Assembly (NCBI GenBank): GCA_003427395.1
Contig: BFEA01000537.1
Span: 542,333-597,727, forward strand
Reading direction: 5' to 3'
Length of the DNA: 55,395 bases
Source: Chara braunii
Taxonomy: Eukaryota > Streptophyta > Charophyceae > Charales > Characeae
The notes under the pieces: model-generated
Told to the model about the DNA's origin: nothing
The model's database searches: none
Seen by the model: the letters and a program-made list of their open reading frames with translations, nothing else
Translations under genes and position numbers: made by a program
Shown: positions 31,393 to 42,069 of the stretch, one piece after another
Layout: every line of letters begins with the position of its first letter
Numbering within the stretch: position 1 is the first letter of the stretch

Positions 31393-32610
31393 TTCCAAGG
31401 TTTTCCAACACTGTCTTACTCCCTACCGAGCTCTTCCAGGCCTCACACCCCCCATCCTGCTGGGTTACAGGGCAACGCAACTCACCCCAGCTCCGGCCAG
31501 CGTCGTCCCAGCAGCAACGCTTGGTTGTCCCGTGGGGTGCCAAAAGCACCCCCAGATCTCTCTACCAGGCCTCATGCTCCTGCATCAGCAGGTTACAGGG
31601 CAACACCCCAGCACCGGCCAGTGTCGTTCTGGTATCGAATAGCCTCATGTCACTGAGTATTACAGCCTCGAAACCACCTAAGAGAAGTTGCCAGGAAACC
31701 CCAGGATCCAGAAGACATTCTTAGGACAAAACAGACTACCCCCTTTTTTTAAGAACAGATTACAACTTTTTAATAACGCTGAGAAACTCTAAATTTCCGC
31801 GTAATCGAAAACATAGAAATAGACCTCACAGGTCCTACAAATGCTAAAAAACCCTTGAAATCCCTAACACCCCTTCCGAGGCATTCCAACACTGTCCTAC
31901 ACCCTGCCAAGCTCTTTCAGGTCTCACACCCCACATCCTGCTAGGTTACAGGGCAACACAACGCACCCCAGCTCCGACCAGCGTCGTCCCAGCAGCAACC
32001 CTTAGCTATCCTGTGGGATGCCCACCCCAAAGCATCCCTAGATCTCTCTACCAGGCCTCACACTCCTGCATCAACAGGTCACAGGGCAACACCCCAGCTC
32101 CGGCCAACGTCGTTCTGGCATCGAACAACCACAGGTCCCTAAGTATAACAGCATCAAAACCACCAAAGAAGAGTTGCTAGGAATCCCCAGAGCCTGGAAG
32201 CATTCTTGAAACCCCCGAACAGCCATCCGCAAAAGAAAAACGGGGGTCGAAACTACATACCAACTATCCTGAAATCTCCCCCTCAACAAAAGAGTCGTCG
32301 GTCTCGACTTTCAGTCCTCGAACCAGAACTCACTTGGTCTCATACCCCCTTCTGCTAGGGTAACAGGGCACCGCAACCCTCCCCAGTACCGACCAACCTA
32401 GTTCTGTCGGACAGGAAGTGCCTTCCTCCCTCGACACTTCCCATAGCAACAAACCCTTAAACAGGTTACAGGGTCAAAACCCCGGCGTCGCCTATGTTGG
32501 ACGATCTGGTTATGCCTTCCACCCTCGGCATAATTCCATGGGCCTCAAGCTCCCCCTGGGTCACAGAGCCAAACTCCAGCACCGGCCCATGCCATCCCAG
32601 TCTCGTTCTC
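31393..32610 (+). repeat. Diverged ~480-bp duplication with a recurring ~45-bp motif
   Basis: 31393-31730 and 31873-32210 are the same unit repeated about 480 bp apart. Inside and beyond them a motif GGTTACAGGGCAAC, CCCCAGCTCCGGCCAG, CGTCGTYCYRG recurs at 31463-31511, 31591-31632, 31944-31992, 32077-32118, 32358-32408, 32464-32510 and 32558-32600. The later copies are more diverged. No coding frame. Its origin is unknown; it may be a structured LTR or spacer. Confidence 0.75.
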
Positions 32611-32832
32611 CCAACCTAGTCACCTTCACCAACATCCTTCCTCTGTTTGAAGACCCCCCTGCCTCCTTCCATCATCCCCCTTTCATTTCCCCCCTCCTCC
32701 TTTCTTTTTGAATTAACAGGATCAACACCTAATCCGAATCGCAAATCAAAATCAGAAACAAAATCAAGAATTCTTCCGGAACTTCTTTGAGAATTAAAGT
32801 TTTTTTTTAAAAGAGATTGAGAAACTGGCTAG

Positions 32833-33178
32833 GATGTCCAAATATTTGATTAACAATTATCAGGAACAAGAAAGAACAAGAAGTGGTTCTAAGCGTAGTT
32901 TGGATCGTAGTAAGAGACATAGAACATCAATATTTACAAAAATTATCTAAGATGTCCAAAACCGGACTTCGATTGTAGAGAATCAGAAATTTTATAGAAG
33001 CTTTTATAGGAAATTATTTTGAGAGTCTTTTGAAGAATACTTTTGAAGATAACCTGATCGTCTGAGATGTCCAAAACCGGACGTGCGATTGTGTAAAATC
33101 AGAAATTTTATAAAAACTTTTATAGGGAAATATTTCGAAAGAGCCTTTTGAAGAATACTTTTGAAGATAGCCTGATCG
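32833..33178. repeat. Three tandem units of ~114-118 bp
   Basis: Units start with GATGTCCAAA at 32833, 32951 and 33065. The second and third are close (AATCAGAAATTTTATA, TTTTGAAGAATACTTTTGAA, CCTGATCGT). The first is more diverged and only partly alignable. Confidence 0.8.
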
Positions 33179-34519
33179 TAGTAAGAATCATTTTTAAACA
33201 CAGGCCACTAAAGCAAGCAACGTTCTCATGAATTAGACTAAATTAGTAAAACACGAAAATCCTGTCGAGCAATATCAGAACATATCACGAGAGTAAAAAT
33301 ATCCACGAAGAGTAATCAACGAAAGCATCAAAACCATATTGATCGTCAAGCGACTAAATAGTCAAAACCATACCAGACACTCAACCTAGAAAACAGGCGC
33401 TCAACTGTGAGATTACAACTAACAGATCGACGCAGACCCCCGACGAAATGAAAACTAAAAAAAGAACCTTCTCCCTTCTTCCTCAACCACCTTCCTTCCA
33501 CTTACCTCTCACCCTTCAAACCCTACCCCTGCACCTTTGGGGAAGGAAGAGTTCACTTCCTCCCACTGCTAGTTCAAGGCTCAAAGCAACACTAACTCCA
33601 AAGGCATAAGCGGTCATCATCGATCCCTACAGAGAGTCGAAAACAGTGTGGCACCCTCTCGCCAAGCCTGTTGACAAGTCACCACAGGAGGTTCGAACCA
33701 CCGTAACTGTAAACTTACTGTGCACTTACCTATAGTTGAGGAAGAAGGCAGAATTACTGCAGCATCTCATGAACAACATCGTACCCTATAATACCAAAGG
33801 TCATCACAGCATGCCCATCGAATCACGTTAGTTCTCCATCAGTCGCCGAAGAAAACTTCAGCCATCTCCATTCGGGCCGTCGAAGCTTCCTCCTCCTCGG
33901 CGATGGCATGCAGCATCTGAGATGCTTCCAAAATAAAGCGATCTTTACCCGACTTCCTGGTCTATTGATGTCCCTGATGAACAAAGAAAACATAGCAAAT
34001 GTCCACCGCGCCTGCATCTGGCCGTAACGACCGTAGAGATGCGGAAGAGTCTAAGTCCCTCGCCATATTCGCCTTACTTCCACGCTCTTCGATACACTAG
34101 CACTGGAGTGCTTCCACCGCCCGTCGATAGGGAAGAGGTTGCGCATATAGAGAGAAAGTTTCCGCTGAGAGAAAAGAGAGAAAAGGGTTGTGCCGCTAAA
34201 GAGGGAGAAGACTTCGAGCCATCATACAAGCATGCGCAACTTGAGACAGAGAAAAAAAATTCCACGCTTCAAAGCTCCGCCAAAAGCCTCGCATCGCCCC
34301 TCCCATCATACGAGCACGCCCAACTTGTGTATTCAACGCAACGCGCAGCAACCTTGCTCTCCTTCACGTACAAGATCAAGCGCTGAGAGTTGCCAATCAC
34401 CATAGCTGCACAATCGACGTCCAGCCGCAGCTCTCCGTCTGCGTGAAAGCGCCTGTTGAGCCGGGCGCAGCGCTCCCGGTAGCGCTACGCCCCCTTCTGC
34501 GTGTCCAACTCAACTTGGG

Positions 34520-34554
<35 letters not shown>

Positions 34555-34742
34555 GGGGGAGGGTGCTAATGACTATATAATCCAAAAAATAACTTTGAAC
34601 TTTGTCACGTGCAGCCCACCATTTTTTGCCTGGTCGGAAGGGAGGGGGAATGCCTTTTCGGACCTCGGTTTGGAACAAGGGATCGACGATGTTCACCACA
34701 AAGCTCAGAATCTAAGTCAGAGGGCCGCAACCTTACTGCTTT
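33179..34742. other. Unassigned region with a poly(G) tract
   Basis: No recognised gene. A ~25-bp segment CCATCATACRAGCAYGCSCA recurs at about 34218 and 34303. A run of 33 G (34521-34553) is a possible G-quadruplex or assembly-sensitive site. Open frames at 34039-34386 and 34397-34699 are unconvincing. Confidence 0.4.
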
Positions 34743-35150
34743 CTATTTGGATTCCTCCTCACCATGTGTCCGATAGTTGAACCCTTGGGCTTGGTAGCGC
34801 TCCGTGCGGTGACAATTGTTGCACATGGTGCGAAGCCAGTGGGGAGCGATCGTCGACCACGGGATGACGATCAAATCGTTGAAGGGAGGCAAAACGGAGG
34901 AGGGAGGGAAGTGGGCATCAACAATCACAAAACCCACATTGACATGAACACCATGCTTCAGAAGGGAAGTGATAAGGGTCGCCAATCTTGGTGACGACTT
35001 CTCTGACATCCCACTCACAAACACACGTCCTACTATCGTCATTGTACGGGAAAGGTCGTGGGCGGGGAGGTTCGAGAAGTTGATGCCTCGGTGACTCCAC
35101 TGACTCAATCTACATGACCGATACATGCACGTCCGCCATTTACGAAACAA
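34743..35150 (-). CDS. Unrecognised open frame
   Basis: A 135-codon frame starting ATG at 35150 (MFRKWRTCMYRSCRLSQWSH), with an ordinary-looking middle (TIVGRVFVSGMSEKSS, HGVHVNVGFVIVDAHFPPSS). No signal peptide or known domain was identified. There is no supporting promoter, splice context or homologue within the window. It may be a host gene fragment, but evidence is only the open frame and its balanced composition. Confidence 0.25.
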   Translation of the reverse strand: MFRKWRTCMYRSCRLSQWSHRGINFSNLPAHDLSRTMTIVGRVFVSGMSEKSSPRLATLITSLLKHGVHVNVGFVIVDAHFPPSSVLPPFNDLIVIPWSTIAPHWLRTMCNNCHRTERYQAQGFNYRTHGEEESK

Positions 35151-35977
35151 AATGATCGAATCCCATCAACTTCAGGAATTGCCTCCACGAGGGAAATCAG
35201 GTGATGCAAATGGATTCTCACGCTCAATGGTTCGTTGTGATGGGGGATTACTCAGGAAGCTGATGGAAGAGTTCAGGAAGAAGCTATCCTGAACTAGCGG
35301 TCAATCGAACGAGTTTCAAATAACATCAACAAAATTGTCAAGGTTGATGATCATTCCTTCAAACGACAAGATAAACAAAATATATTCCCAAGTATAAAAG
35401 TTCTAATGAACATCCATTCCATAATCCTTCGACCTAAGCAAAAGGATTTATTCATTCAAAATGATGATAATGATGAGCATCATTAGTCTGGAGAGTGGCG
35501 TGTTCGCAATCAGCGAGAATGCAAAATGCTCCTCATTACGCTCTTCCTTACGAGTGGAAGGTCACTCCAAGAAACAAGCCGGGTGGGTCAATTGAAAGTG
35601 TAGATCCGACAAAAAATCTTTTAACTATAAGAAAATAAAGAAAGATCGCATACACCCATCATCGATACAACATGGCATTCTCAAAGAGAGGAGGAGAAGG
35701 TACATGTGCCTTTCACGCGTAACCATCGTCGGCCTTGCATTTCAGCGATCATCGCCCAACGAGATCTTGACAACGGAAGCGTGAGACGGGTGACACATCT
35801 TAAAACCCACTCCATGCACAAGCTATCAGCACAAAGCAACATAGGCAAGCATTCATCACTTCATACATCCATAGAAAAAAGGGAGAGAAGGAGAGAAGCA
35901 TACACATGCATTGTTATGGAAGGAAAAACAGTTCAAAAACTGGCATTCCGCTAGGCAACTTAGCTCCAACAATAGCA
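35151..35977. other. Unassigned spacer left of the MITE
   Basis: AT-richer sequence with no recognised protein, RNA gene or repeat. Confidence 0.35.
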
Positions 35978-35981
35978 AGAG

Positions 35982-36250
35982 AACTGCCATTTCGTCAAAA
36001 TGGACATTTTATATTTTTTGAACGAAATTCAAACAGAGTTTTTGGTTGAAAACACGTCAAAATTTGTTGCTCCTAAGGACGAGGGGGGACCGCTTAGATG
36101 TATCTGGGTTCAAGACACATACATCCAGGAGGTCCAGCGTTTTAAGAACTCCGGACCCTTAGGAGCCGCAAATTTGGATGTGTTTTCGGCCAAAAAACTG
36201 TTTGAATCTCATTGAAAAATAAAAATGTCAATTTTGACGAAATGGTAGTT
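35982..36250. mobile_element. 269-bp MITE with long terminal inverted repeats
   Basis: Arms at about 35982-36079 and 36156-36250 are reverse complements with scattered differences. The ends read AACTRCCATTTCGTCAAAAT, and the inner end is GCTCCTAAGG. AGAG flanks both ends directly (35978-35981 and 36251-36254), a possible 4-bp target duplication. There is no transposase; an open frame across it is a shadow. Superfamily not assigned. Confidence 0.8.
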
Positions 36251-36254
36251 AGAG

Positions 36255-38535
36255 GAAGAAAAACAAGGAGACGTGACGCAACACCTTTTTGCTCTTGAAC
36301 TATGGCCCTAGGGCATCTGATCAATCACCAACACACCTCTTCTGGCTTGAGTACTGTCGTTCCCAACCGTCACGTTCCCAACATTAAGAGCCAACCATCC
36401 TCGCCCCGCCCACTTAACTACTATGCGGATTTTCCCAAATCCTGCAGTCCGTAGCAGCGATCCAGCGTGCATCCCGCAAAGTTGCAGGCGACTCGTCAGG
36501 ACTTTCCGAAACGCTGATCACCACCTCATCTAGCCACTACTCCACCAGAGTTGGCTGAGAGAGTGAAAGTGTCGCGCTTGCGAGATTTATATAGTTGCAA
36601 AGAAGAGGGAGAGAGACTACAGGGAGAGGGCGAAGGAGAGAGGAGGCGAGAAAGGGGGAAACACACGGAACGGGCATGTCGATCCGCGTGGAGTACTTCG
36701 TAGCCAATCGAATCTCAACATGAGGGGTTCAAAGCCTCCTTACACGTTGCCGTCCGATTTCGACAACCGGCGGGGCTTTCATGCATGTAAACGAAGGGGG
36801 GAAAGGAGGTTACGAAAGACAGAGTGGACCAAGACCAAGATTCAACAGATGCAAGAAGAGAGGAGCGTGAAGGAAGGGAGAAGAAAACAGTTACAGCTTG
36901 CCGTTAATGGCGGGAAGAAGAAGATTGAGGAAGCGGGCAAAGATTGTTTACGGAAGCGCGGCGAAGAAAGATGCATGCGCACAGAATAAAAAAGGCAATA
37001 AAACAGTTATACGACATGCCATTGAAGCCATGCCTGATTCCTAAAGTTAAATTGAAATTGAAAAGTATCGGAAAAAAATTTCCACGTGCGCAATCTGAAA
37101 CGCACGAATTCCCATGCCTATTCCTATTCGATCATCGGCCAACAAAATTTGCACGGGGCTTGCAGGGGTATCTTAAAGAATGTACATTCCCAAAAAAAGA
37201 AAGGATTTGTAGCCAAGTATCCCAGTGAAAAGCCACGATTTCCAGATTCAAGAGAGTCTGAGTAAAAAAAATTTCAGCAGAATACAAGGAAAATTCCGAA
37301 ATCTGCAGAAATTAAGAGAGAAGATTGGCCGACGTGTCCCATGCATCGGGGTCTATCAAGGACAAGCTCTGTGAACAGCGAGAAGGCCAAACACACGACC
37401 GAGACATTCTGAGCCTGACATCACTATCCGCCGAAAATTCAACCTGGACCGGGTAGAAGAAAGAACTGGAACTGAATTGGATCGACCCCGGTTATTCGGA
37501 GAGCACTAAGAAAAGAGGAAGGGGCTCAGGAACTTGCTCATGCACAGAAGTTGGTGCGTCACAGTCTCCTCTTGGTGTGCCGTGAATAGTCACAATGTGG
37601 TGTCTTTGAGGTGCGCGGTGTGGTCAAAGTGCTCCCTGTCCTCAGTGTGCACTGCAGTAATTCTTGAGGGAAGACTAGGGGGTGTGCTGAGTTTAATTTG
37701 GGGAGGCTGGAGCGCTTCCCTAAGTGCGATCATTCACACAAGCTGTCGATTTCTCCAAAACTGTCTCCACCAGCTTTGACAAGAGCACCATCCCAAATTT
37801 GCAGTGGAGCCCCCGATTTCCTTCGGGGGAATCTCCAAACTAATTTTCAGTGGAGCACAAGCCTTATTTGCCTTTGCAAAGCACACTATGTCAAAGTTCC
37901 AAGAGCTTCATTTGTAATCGTCCACATATTTTGATTTTTCCCGTAAGGTGAATGCATAGGTTGTGAGACACAAACAAAAGCAGCCTCAGGCACGTGGCCA
38001 GTCTGCTTCACATGGCATGCAAGATGTTAAATTTCAGGCGCAGTGTAGCAGTCTATCGCACCTGGAAAGAGGGACATGGGCCCCATCAGATAGGCCTACC
38101 GTGACTGGCAGGAAGCGTCTCCAACACCAGACATTTTCTGCACACAAGAATCTTCAGTATGCTGAGAACTTCACCTCCCTCAGGAAAGTGCATGCACCGG
38201 GACACAGTGCAACTTGCGCGGATTCTTTGTTTGTGGCCAGTGATTATTACAATATGCTGACAGAAAGAAATACTTAGGGGAAGTGGAACCTTGCCCATGG
38301 ATGTTGGGTGGCCACTGCTTCTGGGATACGCGACGCCAAGACCCATGGTTGTGAGATGTTTCTCTGACCATAGGACCGTGTTTGATCCTACGGACCAGCA
38401 CACAGGAAACGGCTGGCTCCTTATTTTTGAGTTTTATCCCTCCCTCCCTTCCTTGTACACCCACCGACCCAGCCACCCACCCACCTGGAATATATGCTGA
38501 CACATATTGGTATCGCTGGGACGTTCCACTTAGGA
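36255..38535. other. Unassigned region
   Basis: No gene recognised. Includes a TATA-like GATTTATATAGTTG near 36584, a purine-rich stretch (36600-36990) and GTGTGC-rich words (37590-37690) resembling those at 30.5 kb. Open frames at 36720-36989 (basic, K/R/E-rich) and 37534-37779 are weak. Confidence 0.35.
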
Positions 38536-38539
38536 ACCT

Positions 38540-38882
38540 GAGTACAGGGAGACACATTCGCAATGAACATATTCTCTATGGGGAGGTGGGCTGTTCTGTG
38601 GGGAGTCTGGTGGAAAAGATGTACCTTGGAGATGGAGCGGGGAGAACTAAGGACCACAATCCAACAACAGGTGCAGAAAGAACATACCTCTCGCTGGTCT
38701 AATGCGAAAAAAGCAAAAAGGAACATGAGGATAGGCCAACTCCCGCAGAAGGGGCTACCAATGCATCTTTCGAGATTGGACCAACATTGACAGCTCCATT
38801 GTCATGCGGACACCTTCAGATTTCCCAGACTTGTTCCTGCCGCATTCAACGGCGATGGTGGAAGTTCAAACACAATGGTTCG
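38540..38882 (+). pseudogene. LINE-D ORF2 C-terminal fragment
   Basis: Frames encode MGRWAVLWGVWWKRCTLEME, matching LINE-A GRRAVMWALWWQRCTLSME. After a deletion the conserved tail follows: RLDQH/DWTNIDSSIVMRTPSDFPD, then LFLPHSTAMVE. The glycine-rich segment between is lost. About 330 bp further on is tail T6 (39217-39279), consistent with one heavily truncated insertion. Confidence 0.8.
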
Positions 38883-38935
38883 GTGGATTATGAATGATCA
38901 GGCAGGCCCTCCCTGTTGCAGCAAAAGGTTTATGG

Positions 38936-38950
<15 letters not shown>

Positions 38951-38982
<32 letters not shown>
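38951..38982. repeat. (GT)n and poly(G) tract
   Basis: GTGTGTGTGTGTG passes into about 32 G. It lies inside the 3' UTR region of LINE-D. Confidence 0.95.
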
Positions 38983-38983
<1 letters not shown>

Positions 38984-39216
38984 GGCAAGCCACAGAAAGG
39001 CAGCAGATGCAGCTTTCCAAGTTGGCGACCCAAAGGCGGGCTGAAGAGGCTGCAGCACCTGTAGCACATAGCAGCGAAGAGTATTTTCATGAGGGACGCT
39101 GGGCCGGTGTCCCCAGCATTTTTGCTGATTGTTGCAAAATGGCTTTGTTGTTTACAGCCCAAACTGGGCAATTGCCCCGGTACCTCATGATGTACTGAAG
39201 CATTTCTCGTAAGGGA

Positions 39217-39279
39217 GGGACGGTGGGCCCGGTTCCCAGCACATGCTGCTCCCCAGAGTCCCCGCGAATATACTGGAGC
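39217..39279 (+). repeat. LINE 3' tail, copy T6
   Basis: GGTGGG-loop-CCCAGC, then GCTCC, an enlarged loop with an extra ~10 bp, and GGAGC. The A:T pair of other copies is G:C here. Followed by AAAACTAAAATAAAA. Confidence 0.8.
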
Positions 39280-39955
39280 TTTTTGCCAAAAACTAAAATA
39301 AAATCTTAGGAACCTGAGGAAAATGCAGCCAGCTGATGGCCACGAAAAAAACCCTTAGGGACTGGGCCACCCTTTCCAACACATGAAGCTCCTCCAAGAC
39401 ATACAACAAAAATCTATTGGTCTGGCGCACAAGCTGCTCCCAATTTTGCTTCTGTATTCTGTATGGTCACTGGCCACAAATAAACCCCCATGTCTTCTAA
39501 ACTTCCATTCCATTGGATTGTGCTTTTGTGGGTTGTTTCACGGGAGTCCAAGAGCCCTATCCACACAACCCCCGCCCCAGTACGGCAGGTTGTCAAACTG
39601 CCAGTACTTTTCCCAGCCATTTTTTCTACGACACTGCACAGTGCGTACGTTGCATCTGGCGGATTTACCAGCAATGGGCATGTTCAGTCGTTCCTGAATG
39701 GCCGTTCACCACCCGCATCCCCCCCCCCCTGTGCCAGGAATGGGGTTCATGGCTCAATGTTCACAGCAAAACAGGGGACTTTCTAAGGGCCTCTCCAGGA
39801 ATGGGACCGGAGCATGGGGCGTGTGGCACGCCCCCCCCAAGGTTGGGTTTTCTTGGCAGCTCTACGGGATATTTAGAGCCCTGGGGGGTCAATAGATATG
39901 GCCGCGGCCACAGAAAAAACAGGTAACAATCCCGGTGTGTCATGTCATTTCAATT
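39280..39955. other. Unassigned sequence upstream of tail T7
   Basis: An open frame at 39513-39926 (for example DTAQCVRCIWRIYQQWACSV) is not recognised. It may be the upstream part of the retroposed unit ending in T7, but no LINE motif was identified with confidence. Confidence 0.3.
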
Positions 39956-40079
39956 GGGATGCTGGACCCGGTTTCCAGCAGGTGTCGCTCCCCACCAATA
40001 GATGGAGCAGCATTGTTTATTGAAAAAAAAAAAAAAAAAAAAAGGAAAAAAGGGAAAATAAATAAATAAATAAATAAAA
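39956..40079 (+). repeat. LINE 3' tail T7 with poly(A) and (AAAT)n
   Basis: GCTGGA-loop-TCCAGC, GCTCC-CCACCAATAGAT-GGAGC, then GCATTGTTTATTG, about 22 A and a short AAAT repeat. A typical retroposed 3' end. Confidence 0.9.
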
Positions 40080-40258
40080 GGGGCAAGTACGTTGAAGTCA
40101 CAGGTGCACTTCTGAATGGGCAAAAACATCACTCCGTAGGCAGGTTTGTCAAGTCGGAGTGAGTAAAGGCAAGAAAAACAGCTGAAAGGCAACATCCTCG
40201 TCGTCCAAGTTCAAATGGGCAAAAAAAACATCACTTTTTTTTCTTCTTTTTTTTTTAA

Positions 40259-40368
40259 ATCTGGGGTGTGGCAGATCTGGGGTGTGGCCGAGACATCTCG
40301 GCCGTGGCCAATCTGGGGTGTGGCCGAGACATCTCGGCCGTGGCCAATCTGGGGTGTGGCCGAGACAT
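40259..40368. repeat. 36-bp palindromic satellite, left of gap 2
   Basis: Units start with ATCTGGGGTGTGGCC at 40275, 40311 and 40347. Each contains GGCCGAGACATCTCGGCC (8-bp stem, 2-nt loop). A partial unit precedes at 40259. The array continues into the N gap. A T-rich tract (40236-40255) borders it. Confidence 0.97.
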
Positions 40369-40843
40369 NNNNNNNNNNNNNNNNNNNNNNNNNNNNNNNN
40401 NNNNNNNNNNNNNNNNNNNNNNNNNNNNNNNNNNNNNNNNNNNNNNNNNNNNNNNNNNNNNNNNNNNNNNNNNNNNNNNNNNNNNNNNNNNNNNNNNNNN
40501 NNNNNNNNNNNNNNNNNNNNNNNNNNNNNNNNNNNNNNNNNNNNNNNNNNNNNNNNNNNNNNNNNNNNNNNNNNNNNNNNNNNNNNNNNNNNNNNNNNNN
40601 NNNNNNNNNNNNNNNNNNNNNNNNNNNNNNNNNNNNNNNNNNNNNNNNNNNNNNNNNNNNNNNNNNNNNNNNNNNNNNNNNNNNNNNNNNNNNNNNNNNN
40701 NNNNNNNNNNNNNNNNNNNNNNNNNNNNNNNNNNNNNNNNNNNNNNNNNNNNNNNNNNNNNNNNNNNNNNNNNNNNNNNNNNNNNNNNNNNNNNNNNNNN
40801 NNNNNNNNNNNNNNNNNNNNNNNNNNNNNNNNNNNNNNNNNNN
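40369..40843. other. Assembly gap (475 N)
   Basis: Between the 36-bp satellite and a CA repeat, so at least part of the missing sequence is probably satellite. True length unknown. Confidence 0.99.

Positions 40844-40908
<65 letters not shown>
40844..40908. repeat. (CA)n microsatellite
   Basis: At least 32 uninterrupted CA units directly after the gap. Confidence 0.99.
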
Positions 40909-40910
<2 letters not shown>

Positions 40911-41378
40911 AGTTTCATGGATGTATTTGAAGTATTTCCACGTTGTTGATTTGTTGTGTGTGTATTGAGCACCTCTAAGGGCATACTCACACATGCTTCG
41001 CAAAACAGCAAAAATTGCCGATTTTGCTGCTCCCAGTTTGCCATTTTGCTGTGTGGCACAGTCACACACGGGTAGCAAATTGGAAAAGACAATGCCCCGG
41101 CGCACTGTGATTTGCTATATTGCCCACGTGTGCGGTCACACAGCCAAAATAGTCAAGGGATGCCTGCAATTCTCGTCTGTGAGCTCACGGATTGGGGAAA
41201 AAAAAAAAAAAAATGCCGGCACCTCTAAAAGTGCTGGCGAATTGCTCAACCCTATGACCCTGCAGCAGGCTGCGGACATTTGCCACACCAAATGCGAATT
41301 TGATGGGTGGGCGGGCAAAACCTGACTGCAAAACCATAGCAAATTTTGCAATTTTGCCAGAAAAGCCGTTAGTGGGAG
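40909..41378. other. Unassigned sequence rich in ATTTTGC words
   Basis: GCAAAA/TTTTGC words recur in both orientations (about 41000-41060 and 41325-41365), and CTCACAC/GTGTG words near 40985 and 41050. This could be a degraded foldback element. A short poly(A) lies at 41197-41212. No coding frame. Confidence 0.35.
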
Positions 41379-41379
41379 A

Positions 41380-41650
41380 ACAGACAAAGGAAAAAATTCA
41401 ACATCTATCAATAAGAAACGAAATCCTCAAACATATTCATAACTTCTGTCGATGCTGGCTTGGGGGGGATCAGGGGGGGGAAACTTGGAAAGGCTGTATG
41501 GGAAGGAGCGGTAGGAGGGGATGACGAAGAGGTTTGCAGAAACTACCGTTTGGTATATGAAGATTGGCCCTTGTGGGATCCATCTTTGTCTTTGCGCCCT
41601 ATGGAAGACTTCCCAGACCTCTTTCCCCCATCTCGATTATCTGCAGTGTA
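41380..41650 (+). pseudogene. LINE-E ORF2 C-terminal fragment
   Basis: Frames encode IRNEILKHIHNFCRCWLGGD, a glycine-rich segment, then the conserved tail RNYRLVYEDWPLWDPSLSL and EDFPDLFPPSRLSAV with a TAG at 41648-41650. It matches the last 90 residues of LINE-A and LINE-B ORF2. Tail T8 follows at 41838, ~190 bp downstream. Confidence 0.85.
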
Positions 41651-41837
41651 GTCACTAGATCATGGTATGGCTGTGATGGTTCTAATCTTGTCTGAGAGAA
41701 TTGGATTCCAAACTACGATGCAAAGGTTGATTCTGGCGCCTCCAGTGTGGTGAAGAGGTTTGGTTGCAAATCGTTTTAGCAAAGGGATGTCTCTAATCCT
41801 GTGTCTTGTATCAAACATCAATCATTAACGTTCAAAT

Positions 41838-41890
41838 GGGACGCTGGACCCAATTTCGAGCAGGTGCAGCGCCCCACCAATAGATGGAGT
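41838..41890 (+). repeat. LINE 3' tail, copy T8 (end of LINE-E)
   Basis: GCTGGA with TCGAGC (one mismatch), then GCGCC with GGAGT; the stems are decaying. The spacing after the LINE-E ORF2 end is normal. Confidence 0.85.
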
Positions 41891-41978
41891 GACCTGTATG
41901 AGATCCTTATAGGGGAGGCCGCTCGTATCACCCTGCCTATAAGGATCTGCCGAGTCTTTCAAACAAAAAAAAAAAAAG

Positions 41979-42064
41979 AGTGTGAGAGCATGCTCACACT
42001 AGGCCCTCAACCTCTCTAAATCACAAAATCTCATTTCTTTGTGATTTTGAGGGCCTAGTGTGAG
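41979..42064. repeat. Foldback element with three alternating arms
   Basis: CTCACACTAGGCCCTCAA (41993-42010) and TTGAGGGCCTAGTGTGAG (42047-42064) form a perfect 18-bp inverted repeat, with an inner AATCACAAA/TTTGTGATT stem. AGTGTGAG just to the left (near 41979) can pair with the first arm instead. It abuts the 3' end of LINE-B. Confidence 0.85.
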
Positions 42065-42069
42065 AAGTG

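Noticed and set aside
40259-40368. CRISPR-like 36-bp repeats
   Set aside because: Units are directly adjacent with no unique spacers and the context is eukaryotic; this is a satellite.
40149-41105. Long frames spanning the second gap (CVCVCV, THTHTH)
   Set aside because: Translations of CA repeat, N and the 36-bp satellite.
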